Shown in pieces: positions 1 through 10,640 of a stretch of DNA of 64,000 bases (position 1 is the first letter of the stretch; each line of letters opens with the position of its first letter). The notes under the pieces are model-generated. The model saw only the letters and a list, made by a program, of their open reading frames with translations, was not told where the DNA came from and did no database searches. This DNA is from Amia ocellicauda (taxonomy: Eukaryota; Chordata; Actinopteri; Amiiformes; Amiidae), in NCBI RefSeq assembly GCF_036373705.1, contig NC_089855.1, positions 50,284,329 to 50,348,328 of the forward strand, read 5' to 3'. A program made the translations under genes and the position numbers.

Positions 1-62
1 GACTTACTCGCGACGTGCCACTTAAAGACTGAAGAAGTGGGGGTCGGCCTCACCGAGAGCCC

Positions 63-1969
63 TGAGGATTAGCTCACGTGGTAGAGCGCTTGCTTAGCAT
101 TGTAGCGTTATGTTGGGTGTATTTGGATAAGAGCATTTGGACTCTGAGCTGAAGCACTGATCTAAAGAAAACCTCTCCCCCCCAAAGTTATCAGATTCCC
201 TTAGCTCATCAGCTTGGAACTGGTTTGCATCAAAGTGACAGTTTTGGGGAGGATGGCACCAAGAAGAGGCCAAATAGTTTGGAATTCTGCTATGAGATGT
301 CTGGAGAAAGGGGCCTGTAGGTGATAAAAACTCTTTGAAGTGGACGAGAGCCGAAATCCCGACATAGAGCTACGAACCAAGGCCAACCGGCATTTCCAAA
401 AGATGGCATGGATTGACATCAGTCATAAATCAAGCCCCCATCCAATAGGACACTGGGGGCTGAAACCGAAATCCAATCTCAAAAACTCAAGAACCAATCA
501 CCTCTTGATCTGACAGACTATAAGGAAGAGCGGACAGTCTTTCTCGCTCTCTCTCACCTGAACCAGTAACTCGCTGCCACAGCTCAACCTGTAGCTCTGT
601 TGCCAGAACCGGAACCAGAAACCAACTAAGTCTTTGCCGGCAACAGAAGAGTTAAACTGGGAGAAGGAGATTGAGCCGTACGAAGAATTCTTTTAAAGGA
701 CTTTATTAAATAAAGAACTTTACAAACTGCGCTGCCCGCCTGTGCCCACCTGATCAGTGGAGTTTTACAGCTGGACAATTGACTAAGTCGACTGTATACG
801 AAAGTGTCAGTCATTTAAATAGCTATTTGAGTCTTAAGAAACTTGACCCTTGGAACAAACACGGCCCTGCTTTCCTCAAAGACTTTGTCTTCAAATAAGT
901 ACGGTGAGAGACCCTGCTTGCCAAGAAGATTTTGTGCACAACCTTGGAGCCTTCAAACCAGTGGAAAATCTGTTTGGAAACGACTCTACTTTCGCGAAAC
1001 CCCAACTTCCAGGTGTATCGACTGAGTGGAAGTTCTTGGACAAAGCCGAACCAGACTGCCTTTGTTCCAAACCACACGGACCTCGTGCCGTGTGCTGTTA
1101 TCTGAGCCCGAAGCCAGAGAGGCCTCTCTGCGACGAAGTTCAGATAAGTTTAACAGTTTGGAGTTCATGATTCATGACATTTGAGAAATCAATTAGAAAT
1201 GTTAATCTGTGATTCATAATTTTAGAATGTGTAATATCATTTAGTTTTCTTAAATATAAATGTGTGTTGCATTAAACTGTTTTGTTGATCATTTTAGAAA
1301 TAAAATCTGTCAACGCCGAGAAATATCGTCTCATTCCTGTTTAACTGTTTAGTCTGAAATTGACACAAGTTAATTGACATTAGATTATTGGTGGCCCTGC
1401 CTATCCTTAATCATTGAATAATAATCAGTTAAGGGAAATTGTGGTAACAAGTAATGATAGGATCTTTCTCGGCACCTAAACGTGAATGAGACTGATATAT
1501 ATATAACGAGAAGTTACCTGACATAAATACTAACCTGCGTAGTTATTTAATGTCTGACTAATAATACTAACGAGAGACTCACCTTCGTCTTACTAACCGG
1601 TATTGTAGTCAATGTGTTTATAACCTTTTTTGTTTAACGATTTGTGTTATCATATGTGATCCCATGGTCTTTGATTTGGTCACGGAAGTGATTTGTCTTC
1701 GATTTGTTGATCTAGAGTTGAATTGTAATTAGTTTTTCCCTTTTGTATAATTAGTGTAGTGCTACATTTAGTCTTTGTTTTGAATACATTTGACAATTTA
1801 TATCTTTGGAATTGGTGTCTGCGTCCAATTATTACAGAAATTGAGTTCTACAAGATTCCAGGATTCGTGATAAGGTGATACTTTAAATTCACTTCTTTAA
1901 TTGAAATGTATAAGTGTACCTTACGCTACAGCATGCGAGAGGCAGCGGGATCGATGCCCGCATTCTCCA
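63..1969 (+). pseudogene. tRNA-Ala(AGC)-like gene split by an LTR
   Basis: The 5' part (63-100) has the D arm and the anticodon-loop sequence TTAGCAT. The 3' part (1935-1969) has the second half of the anticodon stem, a T arm with B-box-like GATCGATGC, and an acceptor strand ending ATTCTCCA. Together the parts make 73 nt with a tRNA-Ala fold and anticodon AGC. They are separated by 1830 bp of LTR-like DNA plus a repeated GCAT. The acceptor has A3:U70 instead of the alanine identity pair G3:U70, and a mismatch at 1:72. This is almost certainly non-functional. Confidence 0.85.
101..1930 (+). mobile_element. Solo LTR-like element (retrovirus/LTR kin) in tRNA-Ala
   Basis: The 1830-bp insert begins TGTAGCGT and ends ACGCTACA, the TG...CA ends and short inverted repeats expected of an LTR. 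It is flanked by the 4-bp duplication GCAT (97-100 and 1931-1934). Promoter-like signals lie in order: CCAAT at 442, 472 and 494, TATAAGG at 519 and AATAAA at 709. That suggests U3 of about 450 bp, R of about 180 bp and an unusually long U5 of about 1.2 kb. I see no gag or pol coding sequence, so it is a solo LTR or LTR-only relic. It is older than the array amplification. Family not resolved. Confidence 0.65.
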
Positions 1970-2983
1970 AGGCCTCAGGCGCTCGTGCCCCGGTTTCGGG
2001 GGAGAGTCGCTCACTTTTCTTGCCGCAGACACAGGCGCAAGGCATTGCCTGTTTGCCGTAAGGTTATCAGACACAACGCGCCGGCGACGGCTGCAGCATT
2101 AGCACGCCGGCTGGCCCTTCCGAAGTTCCCCAAAAACGACCGAGATGCCGCTTCGACGTCGTAACCCCAGGAACGACCGCAAAGGCACTCCAACCCTCAA
2201 TCTTCCGATCCGAAGTCAGACCGAAGAGACTGTATGATGTTTTAGATTAAAGATAGTATGCAGACCGAGCAAGTTAGATTTATCGAGCTAGCAAACAGCC
2301 ATTGAGGCACCTGTTCGGGACGTACCCTGTAGAAATTCCTGTCAACGATAAAAGGATCAAACGGTGGAGAAAAAGCCCGCAGGATGTTTGTCAAAACTCT
2401 GTTTGTGGACTGAATGGCTTTCCCAGATTGGCAGGGACTGTTTTTGGTATTGACTGAGGGACAGTTGTAAAAGACAACCTCTCACCGGACCTCTGGCATA
2501 CACCAAAGAAAGCCACCTCACCTCTCCCCCGGATCTCACAAAACACAATCCACCCCGCCCCCAGGGAAGACAGACCGCAATCGGACTCGGGCTTGCACCT
2601 TTTGATTGGATGAACGGCCGCAAACATTCTATGTCATTTTCTTTTAAAGCTTCACTCGTGCTTGTAAAAAACCGAGGTCTCACTGAAAGAATGCCCTGAC
2701 GTGGTTGCTTCCAAGCTAGCTGGTTTACAAAGTTCCTTTTCGCTTTAACGATGATTTCCAAGAAGGGAAATAATCTATCTGTAATCTGTCAACACAGGCA
2801 CCTTCTTCTCCGTTAAGCCACGCGGTCACCACCAGGAAGATGAACGCACCAGGCCGACCCGGAGTTTTCGCCAATTCGTCTCCAAGCCTCCCAAGAGGGA
2901 ACATAAACAGGCCTTATTCGCAGACACAGGCCCTCACGCAGGGAGACCACCGCTTCACCGCTGCTGCCCCTGCCAAGGGCCCC

Positions 2984-3055
2984 AGGTCCCATCGAGACTT
3001 GAACTCGGATCGCTGGATTCAGAGTCCAGAGTGCTAACCATTACTCCATGGGACC
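2984..3055 (-). tRNA. tRNA-Gln (CTG)
   Basis: The 72-nt cloverleaf on the minus strand starts GGTCCCATGG and ends ATGGGACC plus discriminator T. The anticodon stem CTGGA/TCCAG encloses loop CTCTGAA (anticodon CTG). The B box is GAGTTCAAGTCTC. It is close to vertebrate tRNA-Gln-CTG, with compensatory acceptor changes (GGTCCCA instead of GGTTCCA). I see no run of four Ts within about 300 bp downstream. Confidence 0.93.
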
Positions 3056-3189
3056 AAGCCCGCTGCCCTCCTCTTGCCCGTGACGAAGGTTTCTGCTCTA
3101 CGCACACGTCTCATCTGTCGCACGGCCAAGTCCAGATTGAGCCAAGTTGCGCCCAGAGTGCTGCGTGTGGCGGGTCACTTCCGGAGCCG

Positions 3190-3261
3190 TCCCTGGTGGT
3201 CTAGTGGTCAGGATTCGGCGCTCTCACCGCCGCGGCCCGGGTTCGATTCCCGGTCAGGGTA
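3190..3261 (+). tRNA. tRNA-Glu (CTC)
   Basis: The 72-nt gene starts TCCCTGGTGGTCTAGTGG. Anticodon stem CGGCG/CGCCG encloses loop CTCTCAC, anticodon CTC. B box GGTTCGATTCC. It nearly matches the vertebrate consensus, but the acceptor 3' strand here ends AGGGT, so the first pair is T:T. A T4 Pol III terminator lies at 3302. Confidence 0.93.
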
Positions 3262-3584
3262 GGTGGATCTGTTGCTCTTCCCCTAGGACCTGTATGGTGC
3301 GTTTTCTCTCTCTCTATCTGTGATTAAATCCTTACTTATATACATATTTCCATGAACGTTTCTGCAGCTCATGTAAATCACATCACACGACGGGCCGTGA
3401 TCTTTTCGGTCACTTTGAAAGTTTTGCTCATGACAATTCTTTTCTATTGCGGGGCGATGGCTGCCACCGAGGATGTAAAGTCGTCCGCAGTTGGCTGCAA
3501 GCTTGCCTGAAGCGCAGGAAAGGACTTACTCGCGACGTGCCACTTAAAGACTGAAGAAGTGGGGGTCGGCCTCACCGAGAGCCC

Positions 3585-5491
3585 TGAGGATTAGCTCACG
3601 TGGTAGAGCGCTTGCTTAGCATTGTAGCGTTATGTTGGGTGTATTTGGATAAGAGCATTTGGACTCTGAGCTGAAGCACTGATCTAAAGAAAACCTCTCC
3701 CCCCCAAAGTTATCAGATTCCCTTAGCTCATCAGCTTGGAACTGGTTTGCATCAAAGTGACAGTTTTGGGGAGGATGGCACCAAGAAGAGGCCAAATAGT
3801 TTGGAATTCTGCTATGAGATGTCTGGAGAAAGGGGCCTGTAGGTGATAAAAACTCTTTGAAGTGGACGAGAGCCGAAATCCCGACATAGAGCTACGAACC
3901 AAGGCCAACCGGCATTTCCAAAAGATGGCATGGATTGACATCAGTCATAAATCAAGCCCCCATCCAATAGGACACTGGGGGCTGAAACCGAAATCCAATC
4001 TCAAAAACTCAAGAACCAATCACCTCTTGATCTGACAGACTATAAGGAAGAGCGGACAGTCTTTCTCGCTCTCTCTCACCTGAACCAGTAACTCGCTGCC
4101 ACAGCTCAACCTGTAGCTCTGTTGCCAGAACCGGAACCAGAAACCAACTAAGTCTTTGCCGGCAACAGAAGAGTTAAACTGGGAGAAGGAGATTGAGCCG
4201 TACGAAGAATTCTTTTAAAGGACTTTATTAAATAAAGAACTTTACAAACTGCGCTGCCCGCCTGTGCCCACCTGATCAGTGGAGTTTTACAGCTGGACAA
4301 TTGACTAAGTCGACTGTATACGAAAGTGTCAGTCATTTAAATAGCTATTTGAGTCTTAAGAAACTTGACCCTTGGAACAAACACGGCCCTGCTTTCCTCA
4401 AAGACTTTGTCTTCAAATAAGTACGGTGAGAGACCCTGCTTGCCAAGAAGATTTTGTGCACAACCTTGGAGCCTTCAAACCAGTGGAAAATCTGTTTGGA
4501 AACGACTCTACTTTCGCGAAACCCCAACTTCCAGGTGTATCGACTGAGTGGAAGTTCTTGGACAAAGCCGAACCGGACTGCCTTTGTTCCAAACCACACG
4601 GACCTCGTGCCGTGTGCTGTTATCTGAGCCCGAAGCCAGAGAGGCCTCTCTGCGACGAAGTTCAGATAAGTTTAACAGTTTGGAGTTCATGATTCATGAC
4701 ATTTGAGAAATCAATTAGAAATGTTAATCTGTGATTCATAATTTTAGAATGTGTAATATCATTTAGTTTTCTTAAATATAAATGTGTGTTGCATTAAACT
4801 GTTTTGTTGATCATTTTAGAAATAAAATCTGTCAACGCCGAGAAATATCGTCTCATTCCTGTTTAACTGTTTAGTCTGAAATTGACACAAGTTAATTGAC
4901 ATTAGATTATTGGTGGCCCTGCCTATCCTTAATCATTGAATAATAATCAGTTAAGGGAAATTGTGGTAACAAGTAATGATAAGATCTTTCTCGGCACCTA
5001 AACGTGAATGAGACTGATATATATATAACGAGAAGTTACCTGACATAAATACTAACCTGCGTAGTTATTTAATGTCTGACTAATAATACTAACGAGAGAC
5101 TCACCTTCGTCTTACTAACCGGTATTGTAGTCAATGTGTTTATAACCTTTTTTGTTTAACGATTTGTGTTATCATATGTGATCCCATGGTCTTTGATTTG
5201 GTCACGGAAGTGATTTGTCTTCGATTTGTTGATCTAGAGTTGAATTGTAATTAGTTTTTCCCTTTTGTATAATTAGTGTAGTGCTACATTTAGTCTTTGT
5301 TTTGAATACATTTGACAATTTATATCTTTGGAATTGGTGTCTGCGTCCAATTATTACAGAAATTGAGTTCTACAAGATTCCAGGATTCGTGATAAGGTGA
5401 TACTATAAATTCACTTCTTTAATTGAAATGTATAAGTGTACCTTACGCTACAGCATGCGAGAGGCAGCGGGATCGATGCCCACATTCTCCA
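3585..5491 (+). pseudogene. Split tRNA-Ala(AGC)-like gene, unit 2
   Basis: 5' part 3585-3622, 3' part 5456-5491, separated by the LTR. The T-stem 3' strand reads CCCAC instead of CCCGC, adding a mismatch not seen in the other units. Confidence 0.83.
3623..5452 (+). mobile_element. Solo LTR-like element, unit 2
   Basis: 1830 bp with the same ends and the same GCAT flanks as in unit 1. It is carried by the array rather than being a separate insertion. Confidence 0.65.
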
Positions 5492-6505
5492 AGGCCTCAG
5501 GCGCTCGTGCCCCGGTTTCGGGGGAGAGTCGCTCACTTTTCTTGCCGCAGACACAGGCGCAAGGCATTGCCTGTTTGCCGTAAGGTTATCAGACACAACG
5601 CGCCGGCGACGGCTGCAGCATTAGTACGCCGGCTGGCCCTTCCGAAGTTCCCCAAAAACGACCGAGATGCCGCTTCGACGTCGTAACCCCAGGAACGACC
5701 GCAAAGGCACTCCAACCCTCAATCTTCCGATCCGAAGTCAGACCGAAGAGACTGTATGATGTTTTAGATTAAAGATAGTATGCAGACCGAGCAAGTTAGA
5801 TTTATCGAGCTAGCAAACAGCCATTGAGGCACCTGTTCGGGACGTACCCTGTAGAAATTCCTGTCAACGATAATAGGATCAAACGGTGGAGAAAAAGCCC
5901 GCAGGATGTTTGTCAAAACTCTGTTTGTGGACTGAATGGCTTTCCCAGATTGGCAGGGACTGTTTTTGGTATTGACTGAGGGACAGTTGTAAAAGACAAC
6001 CTCTCACCGGACCTCTGGCATACACCAAAGAAAGCCACCTCACCTCTCCCCCGGATCTCACAAAACACAATCCACCCCGCCCCCAGGGAAGACAGACCGC
6101 AATCGGACTCGGGCTTGCACCTTTTGATTGGATGAACGGCCGCAAACATTCTATGTCATTTTCTTTTAAAGCTTCACTCGTGCTTGTAAAAAACCGAGGT
6201 CTCACTGAAAGAATGCCCTGACGTGGTTGCTTCCAAGCGAGCTGGTTTACAAAGTTCCTTTTCGCTTTAACGATGATTTCCAAGAAGGGAAATAATCTAT
6301 CTGTAATCTGTCAACACAGGCACCTTCTTCTCCGTTAAGCCACGCGGTCACCACCAGGAAGATGAACGCACCAGGCCGACCCGGAGTTTTCGCCAATTCG
6401 TCTCCAAGCCTCCCAAGAGGGAACATAAACAGGCCTTATTCGCAGACACAGGCCCTCACGCAGGGAGACCACCGCTTCACCGCCGCTGCCCCTGCCAAGG
6501 GCCCC

Positions 6506-6577
6506 AGGTCCCATCGAGACTTGAACTCGGATCGCTGGCTTCAGAGTCCAGAGTGCTAACCATTACTCCATGGGACC
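6506..6577 (-). tRNA. tRNA-Gln (CTG)
   Basis: Same fold and anticodon as unit 1. One change next to the anticodon loop (GAAGCCAG for GAATCCAG) opens the last pair of the anticodon stem, so function may be reduced. Confidence 0.88.
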
Positions 6578-6711
6578 AAGCCCGCTGCCCTCCTCTTGCC
6601 CGTGACGAAGGTTTCTGCTCTACGCACACGTCTCATCTGTCGCACGGCCAAGTCCAGATTGAGCCAAGTTGCGCCCAGAGTGCTGCGTGTGGCGGTTCAC
6701 TTCCGGAGCCG

Positions 6712-6783
6712 TCCCTGGTGGTCTAGTGGTCAGGATTCGGCGCTCTCACCGCCGTGGCCCGGGTTCGATTCCCGGCCAGGGAA
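6712..6783 (+). tRNA. tRNA-Glu (CTC)
   Basis: The acceptor pairs fully (TCCCTGG with CCAGGGA). The variable region reads CCGTGGCCC, shared only with unit 5. Confidence 0.94.
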
Positions 6784-7106
6784 GGTGGATCTGTTGCTCT
6801 TCCCATAGGACCTGTGTGGTGCATTTTCTCTCTCTCTATCTGTGATTAAATCCTTACTTATATACATATGTCCATGAACGTTTCTGGAGCTCATGTAAAT
6901 CACATCACACGACGGGCCGTGATCTTTTCGGTCACTTTGAAAGTTTTGCTCATGACAATCCTTTTCTATTGCGGCACGATGGCTGCCACCGAGGAAGGAA
7001 AGTCGTCCGCAGTTGGCTGCAAGCTTGCCTGAAGCGCAGGAAAGGACTTACTCGCGACGTGCCACTTAAAGACTGAAGAAGTGGGGGTCGGCCTCACCGA
7101 GAGCCC

Positions 7107-9013
7107 TGAGGATCAGCTCACGTGGTAGAGTGCTCGCTTAGCATTGTAGCGTTATGTTGGGTGTATTTGGATAAGAGCATTTGGGCTCTGAGCTGAAGCA
7201 CTGATCTAAAGAAAACCTCTCCCCCCCAAAGTTATCAGATTCCCTTAGCTCATCAGCTTGGAACTGGTTTGCATCAAAGTGACAGTTTTGGGGAGGATGG
7301 CACCAAGAAGAGGCCAAATAGTTTGGAATTCTGCTATGAGATGTCTGGAGAAAGGGGCCTGTAGGTGATAAAAACTCTTTGAAGTGGACGAGAGCCGAAA
7401 TCCCGACATAGAGCTACGAACCCAGGCCAACCGGCATTTCCAAAAGATGGCATGGATTGACATCAGTCATAAATCAAGCCCCCCTCCAATAGGACACTGG
7501 GGGCTGAAACCGAAATCCAATCTCAAAAACTCAAGAACCAATCACCTCTTGATCTGACAGACTATAAGGAACAGCGGACAGTCTTTCTCGCTCTCTCTCA
7601 CCTGAACCAGTAACTCGCTGCCACAGCTCAACCTGTAGCTCTGTTGCCAGAACCGGAACCAGAAACCAACTAAGTCTTTGCCGGCAACAGAAGAGTTAAA
7701 CTGGGAGAAGGAGATTGAGCCGTACGAAGAATTCTTTTAAAGGACTTTATTAAATAAAGAACTTTACAGACTGCGCTGCCCGCCTGTGCCCACCTGATCA
7801 GTGGAGTTTTACAGCTGGACAATTGACTAAGTCGACTGTATACGAAAGTGTCAGTCATTTAAATAGCTATTTGAGTCTTAAGAAACTTGACCCTTGGAAC
7901 AAACACGGCCCTGCTTTCCCCAAAGACTTTGTCTTCAAATAAGTACGGTGAGAGACCCTGCTTGCCAAGAAGATTTTGTGCACAACCTTGGAGCCTTCAA
8001 ACCAGTGGAAAATCTGTTTGGAAACGACTCTACTTTCGCGAAACCCCAACTTCCAGGTGTATCGACTGAGTGGAAGTTCTTGGACAAAGCCGAACCGGAC
8101 TGCCTTTGTTCCAAACCACACGGACCTCGTGCCGTGTGCTGTTATCTGAGCCCGAAGCCAGAGAGGCCTCTCTGCGACGAAGTTCAGATAAGTTTAACAG
8201 TTTGGAGTTCATGATTCATGACATTTGAGAAATCAATTAGAAATGTTAATCTGTGATTCATAACTCTAGAATGTGTAATATCATTTAGTTTTCTTAAATA
8301 TAAATGTGTGTTGCATTAAACTGTTTTGTTGATAATTTTAGAAATAAAATCTGTCAACGCCGAGAAATATCTTCTCATTCCTGTTTAACTGTTTAGTCTG
8401 AAATTGACACAAGTTAATAGACATTAGATTATTGGTGGCCCTGCCTATCCTTAATCATTGAATAATAATCAGTTAAGGGAAATTGTGGTAACAAGTAATG
8501 ATAGGATCTTTCTCGGCACCTAAACGTGAATGAGACTGATATATATATAACGATAAGTTACCTGACATAAATACTAACCTGCGTAGTTATTTAATGTCTG
8601 ACTAATAATACTAACGAGAGACTCACCTTCGTCTTACTAACCGGTATTGTAGTCAATGTGTTTATAACCTTTTTAGTTTAACGATTTGTGTTATCATATG
8701 TGATCCCATGGTCTTTGATTTGGTCACGGAAGTGATTTGTCTTCGATTTGTTGATCTAGAGTTGAATTGTAATTAGTTTTTCCCTTTTGTATAATTAGTG
8801 TAGTGCTACATTTAGTCTTTGTTTTGAATACATTTGACAATTTATATCTTTGGAATTGGTGTCTTCGTCCAATTATTACAGAAATTGAGTTCTACAAGAT
8901 TCCAGGATTCGTGATAAGGTGATACTTTAAATTCACTTCTTTAATTGAAATGTATAAGTGTACCTTACGCTACAGCATGCGAGAGGCAGCGGGATCGATG
9001 CCCGCATTCTCCA
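7107..9013 (+). pseudogene. Split tRNA-Ala(AGC)-like gene, unit 3
   Basis: 5' part 7107-7144, 3' part 8979-9013. The anticodon stem is perfect across the split (CTCGC with GCGAG). T8 of the A box is C here, further evidence of decay. Confidence 0.83.
7145..8974 (+). mobile_element. Solo LTR-like element, unit 3
   Basis: 1830 bp, TGTAGCGT...ACGCTACA, GCAT flanks. Confidence 0.65.
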
Positions 9014-10027
9014 AGGTCTCAGGCGCTCGTGCCCCGGTTTCGGGGGAGAGTCGCTCACTTTTCTTGCCGCAGACACAGGCGCAAGGCATTGCCTGTTTGC
9101 CGTAAGGTTATCAGACACAACGCGCCGGCGACGGCTGCAGCATTAGCACGCCGGCTGGCCCTTCCGAAGTTCCCCAAAAACGACCGAGATGCCGCTTCGA
9201 CGTCGTAACCCCAGGAACGACCGCAAAGGCACTCCAACCCTCAATCTTCCGATCCGAAGTCAGACCGAAGAGACTGTATGATGTTTTAGATTAAAGATAG
9301 TATGCAGACCGAGCAAGTTAGATTTATCGAGCTAGCAAACAGCCATTGAGGCACCTGTTCGGGACGTACCCTGTAGAAATTCCTGTCAACGATAAAAGGA
9401 TCAAACAGTGGAGAAAAAGCCCGCAGGATGTTTGTCAAAACTCTGTTTGTGGACTGAATGGCTTTCCCAGATTGGCAGGGACTGTTTTTGGTATTGACTG
9501 AGGGACAGTTGTAAAAGACAACCTCTCACCGGACCTCTGGCATACACCAAAGAAAGCCACCTCACCTCTCCCCCGGATCTCACAAAACACAATCCCCCCC
9601 GCCCCCAGGGAAGACAGACCGCAATCGGACTCGGGCTTGCACCTTTTGATTGGATGAACGGCCGCAAACATTCTATGTCATTTTCTTTTAAAGCTTCACT
9701 CGTGCTTGTAAAAAACCGAGGTCTAACTGAAAGAATGCCCTGACGTGGTTGCTTCCAAGCTAGCTGGTTTACAAAGTTCCTTTTCGCTTTAACGATGATT
9801 TCCAAGAAGGGAAATAATCTATCTGTAATCTGTCAACACAGGCACCTTCTTCTCCGTTAAGCCACGCGGTCACCACCAGGAATATGAACGCACCAGGCCG
9901 ACCCGGAGTTTTCGCCAATTCGTCTCCAAGCCTCCCAAGAGGGAACATAAACAGGCCTTATTCGCAGACACAGGCCCTCACGCAGGGAGACCACCGCTTC
10001 ACCGCCGCTGCCCCTGCCAAGGGCCCC

Positions 10028-10099
10028 AGGTCCCACCGAGACTTGAACTCGGATCGCTGGATTCAGAGTCCAGAGTGCTAACCATTACACCATGGAACC
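10028..10099 (-). tRNA. tRNA-Gln (CTG)
   Basis: The acceptor reads GGTTCCA/TGGAACC as in the standard vertebrate gene, and the D arm is TGGTGTAATGG. This is the most consensus-like version in the window (shared with units 6-9). Confidence 0.95.
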
Positions 10100-10234
10100 A
10101 AGCCGGCTGCCCACCTCTTGCCCGTGATGAAGGTTTCTGCTCTACGCACACGTCTCGCTCTGTCGCACGGCCAAGTCCAGAGTGAGCCAAGTTGCGCCCA
10201 GAGTGCAGCGTGTGGCGGGTCACTTCCGGAGCCG

Positions 10235-10306
10235 TCCCTGGTGGTCTAGTGGTCAGGATTCGGCGCTCTCACCGCCGCGGCCCGGGTTCGATTCCCGGTC
10301 AGGGAA
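10235..10306 (+). tRNA. tRNA-Glu (CTC)
   Basis: Consensus-like gene. Polinton copy 1 begins 33 bp after its 3' end. The array's T4 terminator is displaced to the far side of the element, but a T6 run at 10354-10359 inside the Polinton repeat lies at about the same distance. Confidence 0.95.
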
Positions 10307-10339
10307 GGTGGATCTGTTGCTCTTCCCCTAGGACCTGTG

Positions 10340-10520
10340 AGTAGATAGTAGGGTTTTTTGGGCGCGGCCTATTTTGTTATGACGTATGCCCTAAGCTTAT
10401 TAATATTCCTACGTCATAATTGGGGGGCGTGATTTTAGAGTTATTTCCTTAATTATTCCTACGTCATATCCGTCAGAAAGTGTACACCCCTAAAACCCTG
10501 AACAACAAGGCCACCCATAA
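10340..10520 (+). repeat. Polinton copy 1, left terminal inverted repeat
   Basis: 181 bp from AGTAGATAGTAGGG to GGCCACCCATAA, matching the right end in reverse complement with no difference that I can see. The AG...CT ends are typical of Polintons. It contains three CRE/ATF-like motifs (TGACGTA at 10380, TACGTCA at 10410 and 10460) and a GC-rich block GGGCGCGGCC. Confidence 0.96.
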
Positions 10521-10566
10521 AGACCCCCCCCCCCCCCTGAAGGCAACGCCCCGAAACTCTCCTCTC

Positions 10567-10574
10567 TATTTAAG
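10567..10574 (+). promoter_or_regulatory. TATA box for the leftmost gene
   Basis: TATTTAAG, 67 bp upstream of the ATG at 10641 and just inside the inverted repeat, whose CRE-like sites could act as upstream elements. A poly-C run lies between repeat and TATA box. Confidence 0.65.
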
Positions 10575-10640
10575 ACCCCGCGCTGCTTTTAGGCAATACC
10601 TCTTTAATTCTCAGCATCTGAAACATCCCGCTTCTTCAAC

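Larger units (their letters stand above)
1..3522 (+). repeat. tRNA array unit 1
   Basis: Complete 3522-bp unit, opening with GACTTACTCGCGACG. Contents: split tRNA-Ala with LTR, a stretch of about 1 kb (1970-2983) in which I see no gene, tRNA-Gln (minus), tRNA-Glu (plus), and a 260-bp tail with a CT-rich tract. The next unit repeats it base for base apart from scattered substitutions. Short ORFs recur in every unit but look like chance frames kept open by homogenisation. Confidence 0.97.
3523..7044 (+). repeat. tRNA array unit 2
   Basis: Complete 3522-bp unit. It shares CTTGCTTAGCAT in the tRNA-Ala 5' half with units 1 and 5. Its tail (CCATAGGACCTGTGTGG and downstream) matches unit 5 rather than unit 1. 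Confidence 0.97.
7045..10339 (+). repeat. tRNA array unit 3, left part (interrupted by Polinton copy 1)
   Basis: The unit runs to the CCTGTG target duplication at 10334-10339 and resumes at 26839. Diagnostic bases (GATCAGCTCACGTGGTAG in the tRNA-Ala 5' half, CAAGGTCTCAGG after the 3' half) are shared with unit 6, marking these two as close relatives. Confidence 0.96.

Noticed and set aside
850-1170. 106-residue frame found in nearly every unit
   Set aside because: It lies inside the LTR-like insert, overlaps frames on the other strand, has no recognisable domain, and stays open simply because units are nearly identical. In unit 9 it is shorter.
101-1930. Reading the insert as a tRNA intron or a cut-and-paste DNA transposon
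   Set aside because: It is far too long for a nuclear tRNA intron. The TG...CA ends, 4-bp duplication and ordered CCAAT/TATA/AATAAA signals fit an LTR better than a transposon with 8-bp inverted repeats, though the latter is not fully excluded.
2357-2761. 134-residue minus-strand frame in the unit
   Set aside because: No domain, no promoter or polyadenylation context. It is absent or shortened in several units, and conservation reflects array homogenisation.
2840-3037. 65-residue frame running into tRNA-Gln
   Set aside because: It overlaps a tRNA gene on the opposite strand and its start is lost in unit 8.
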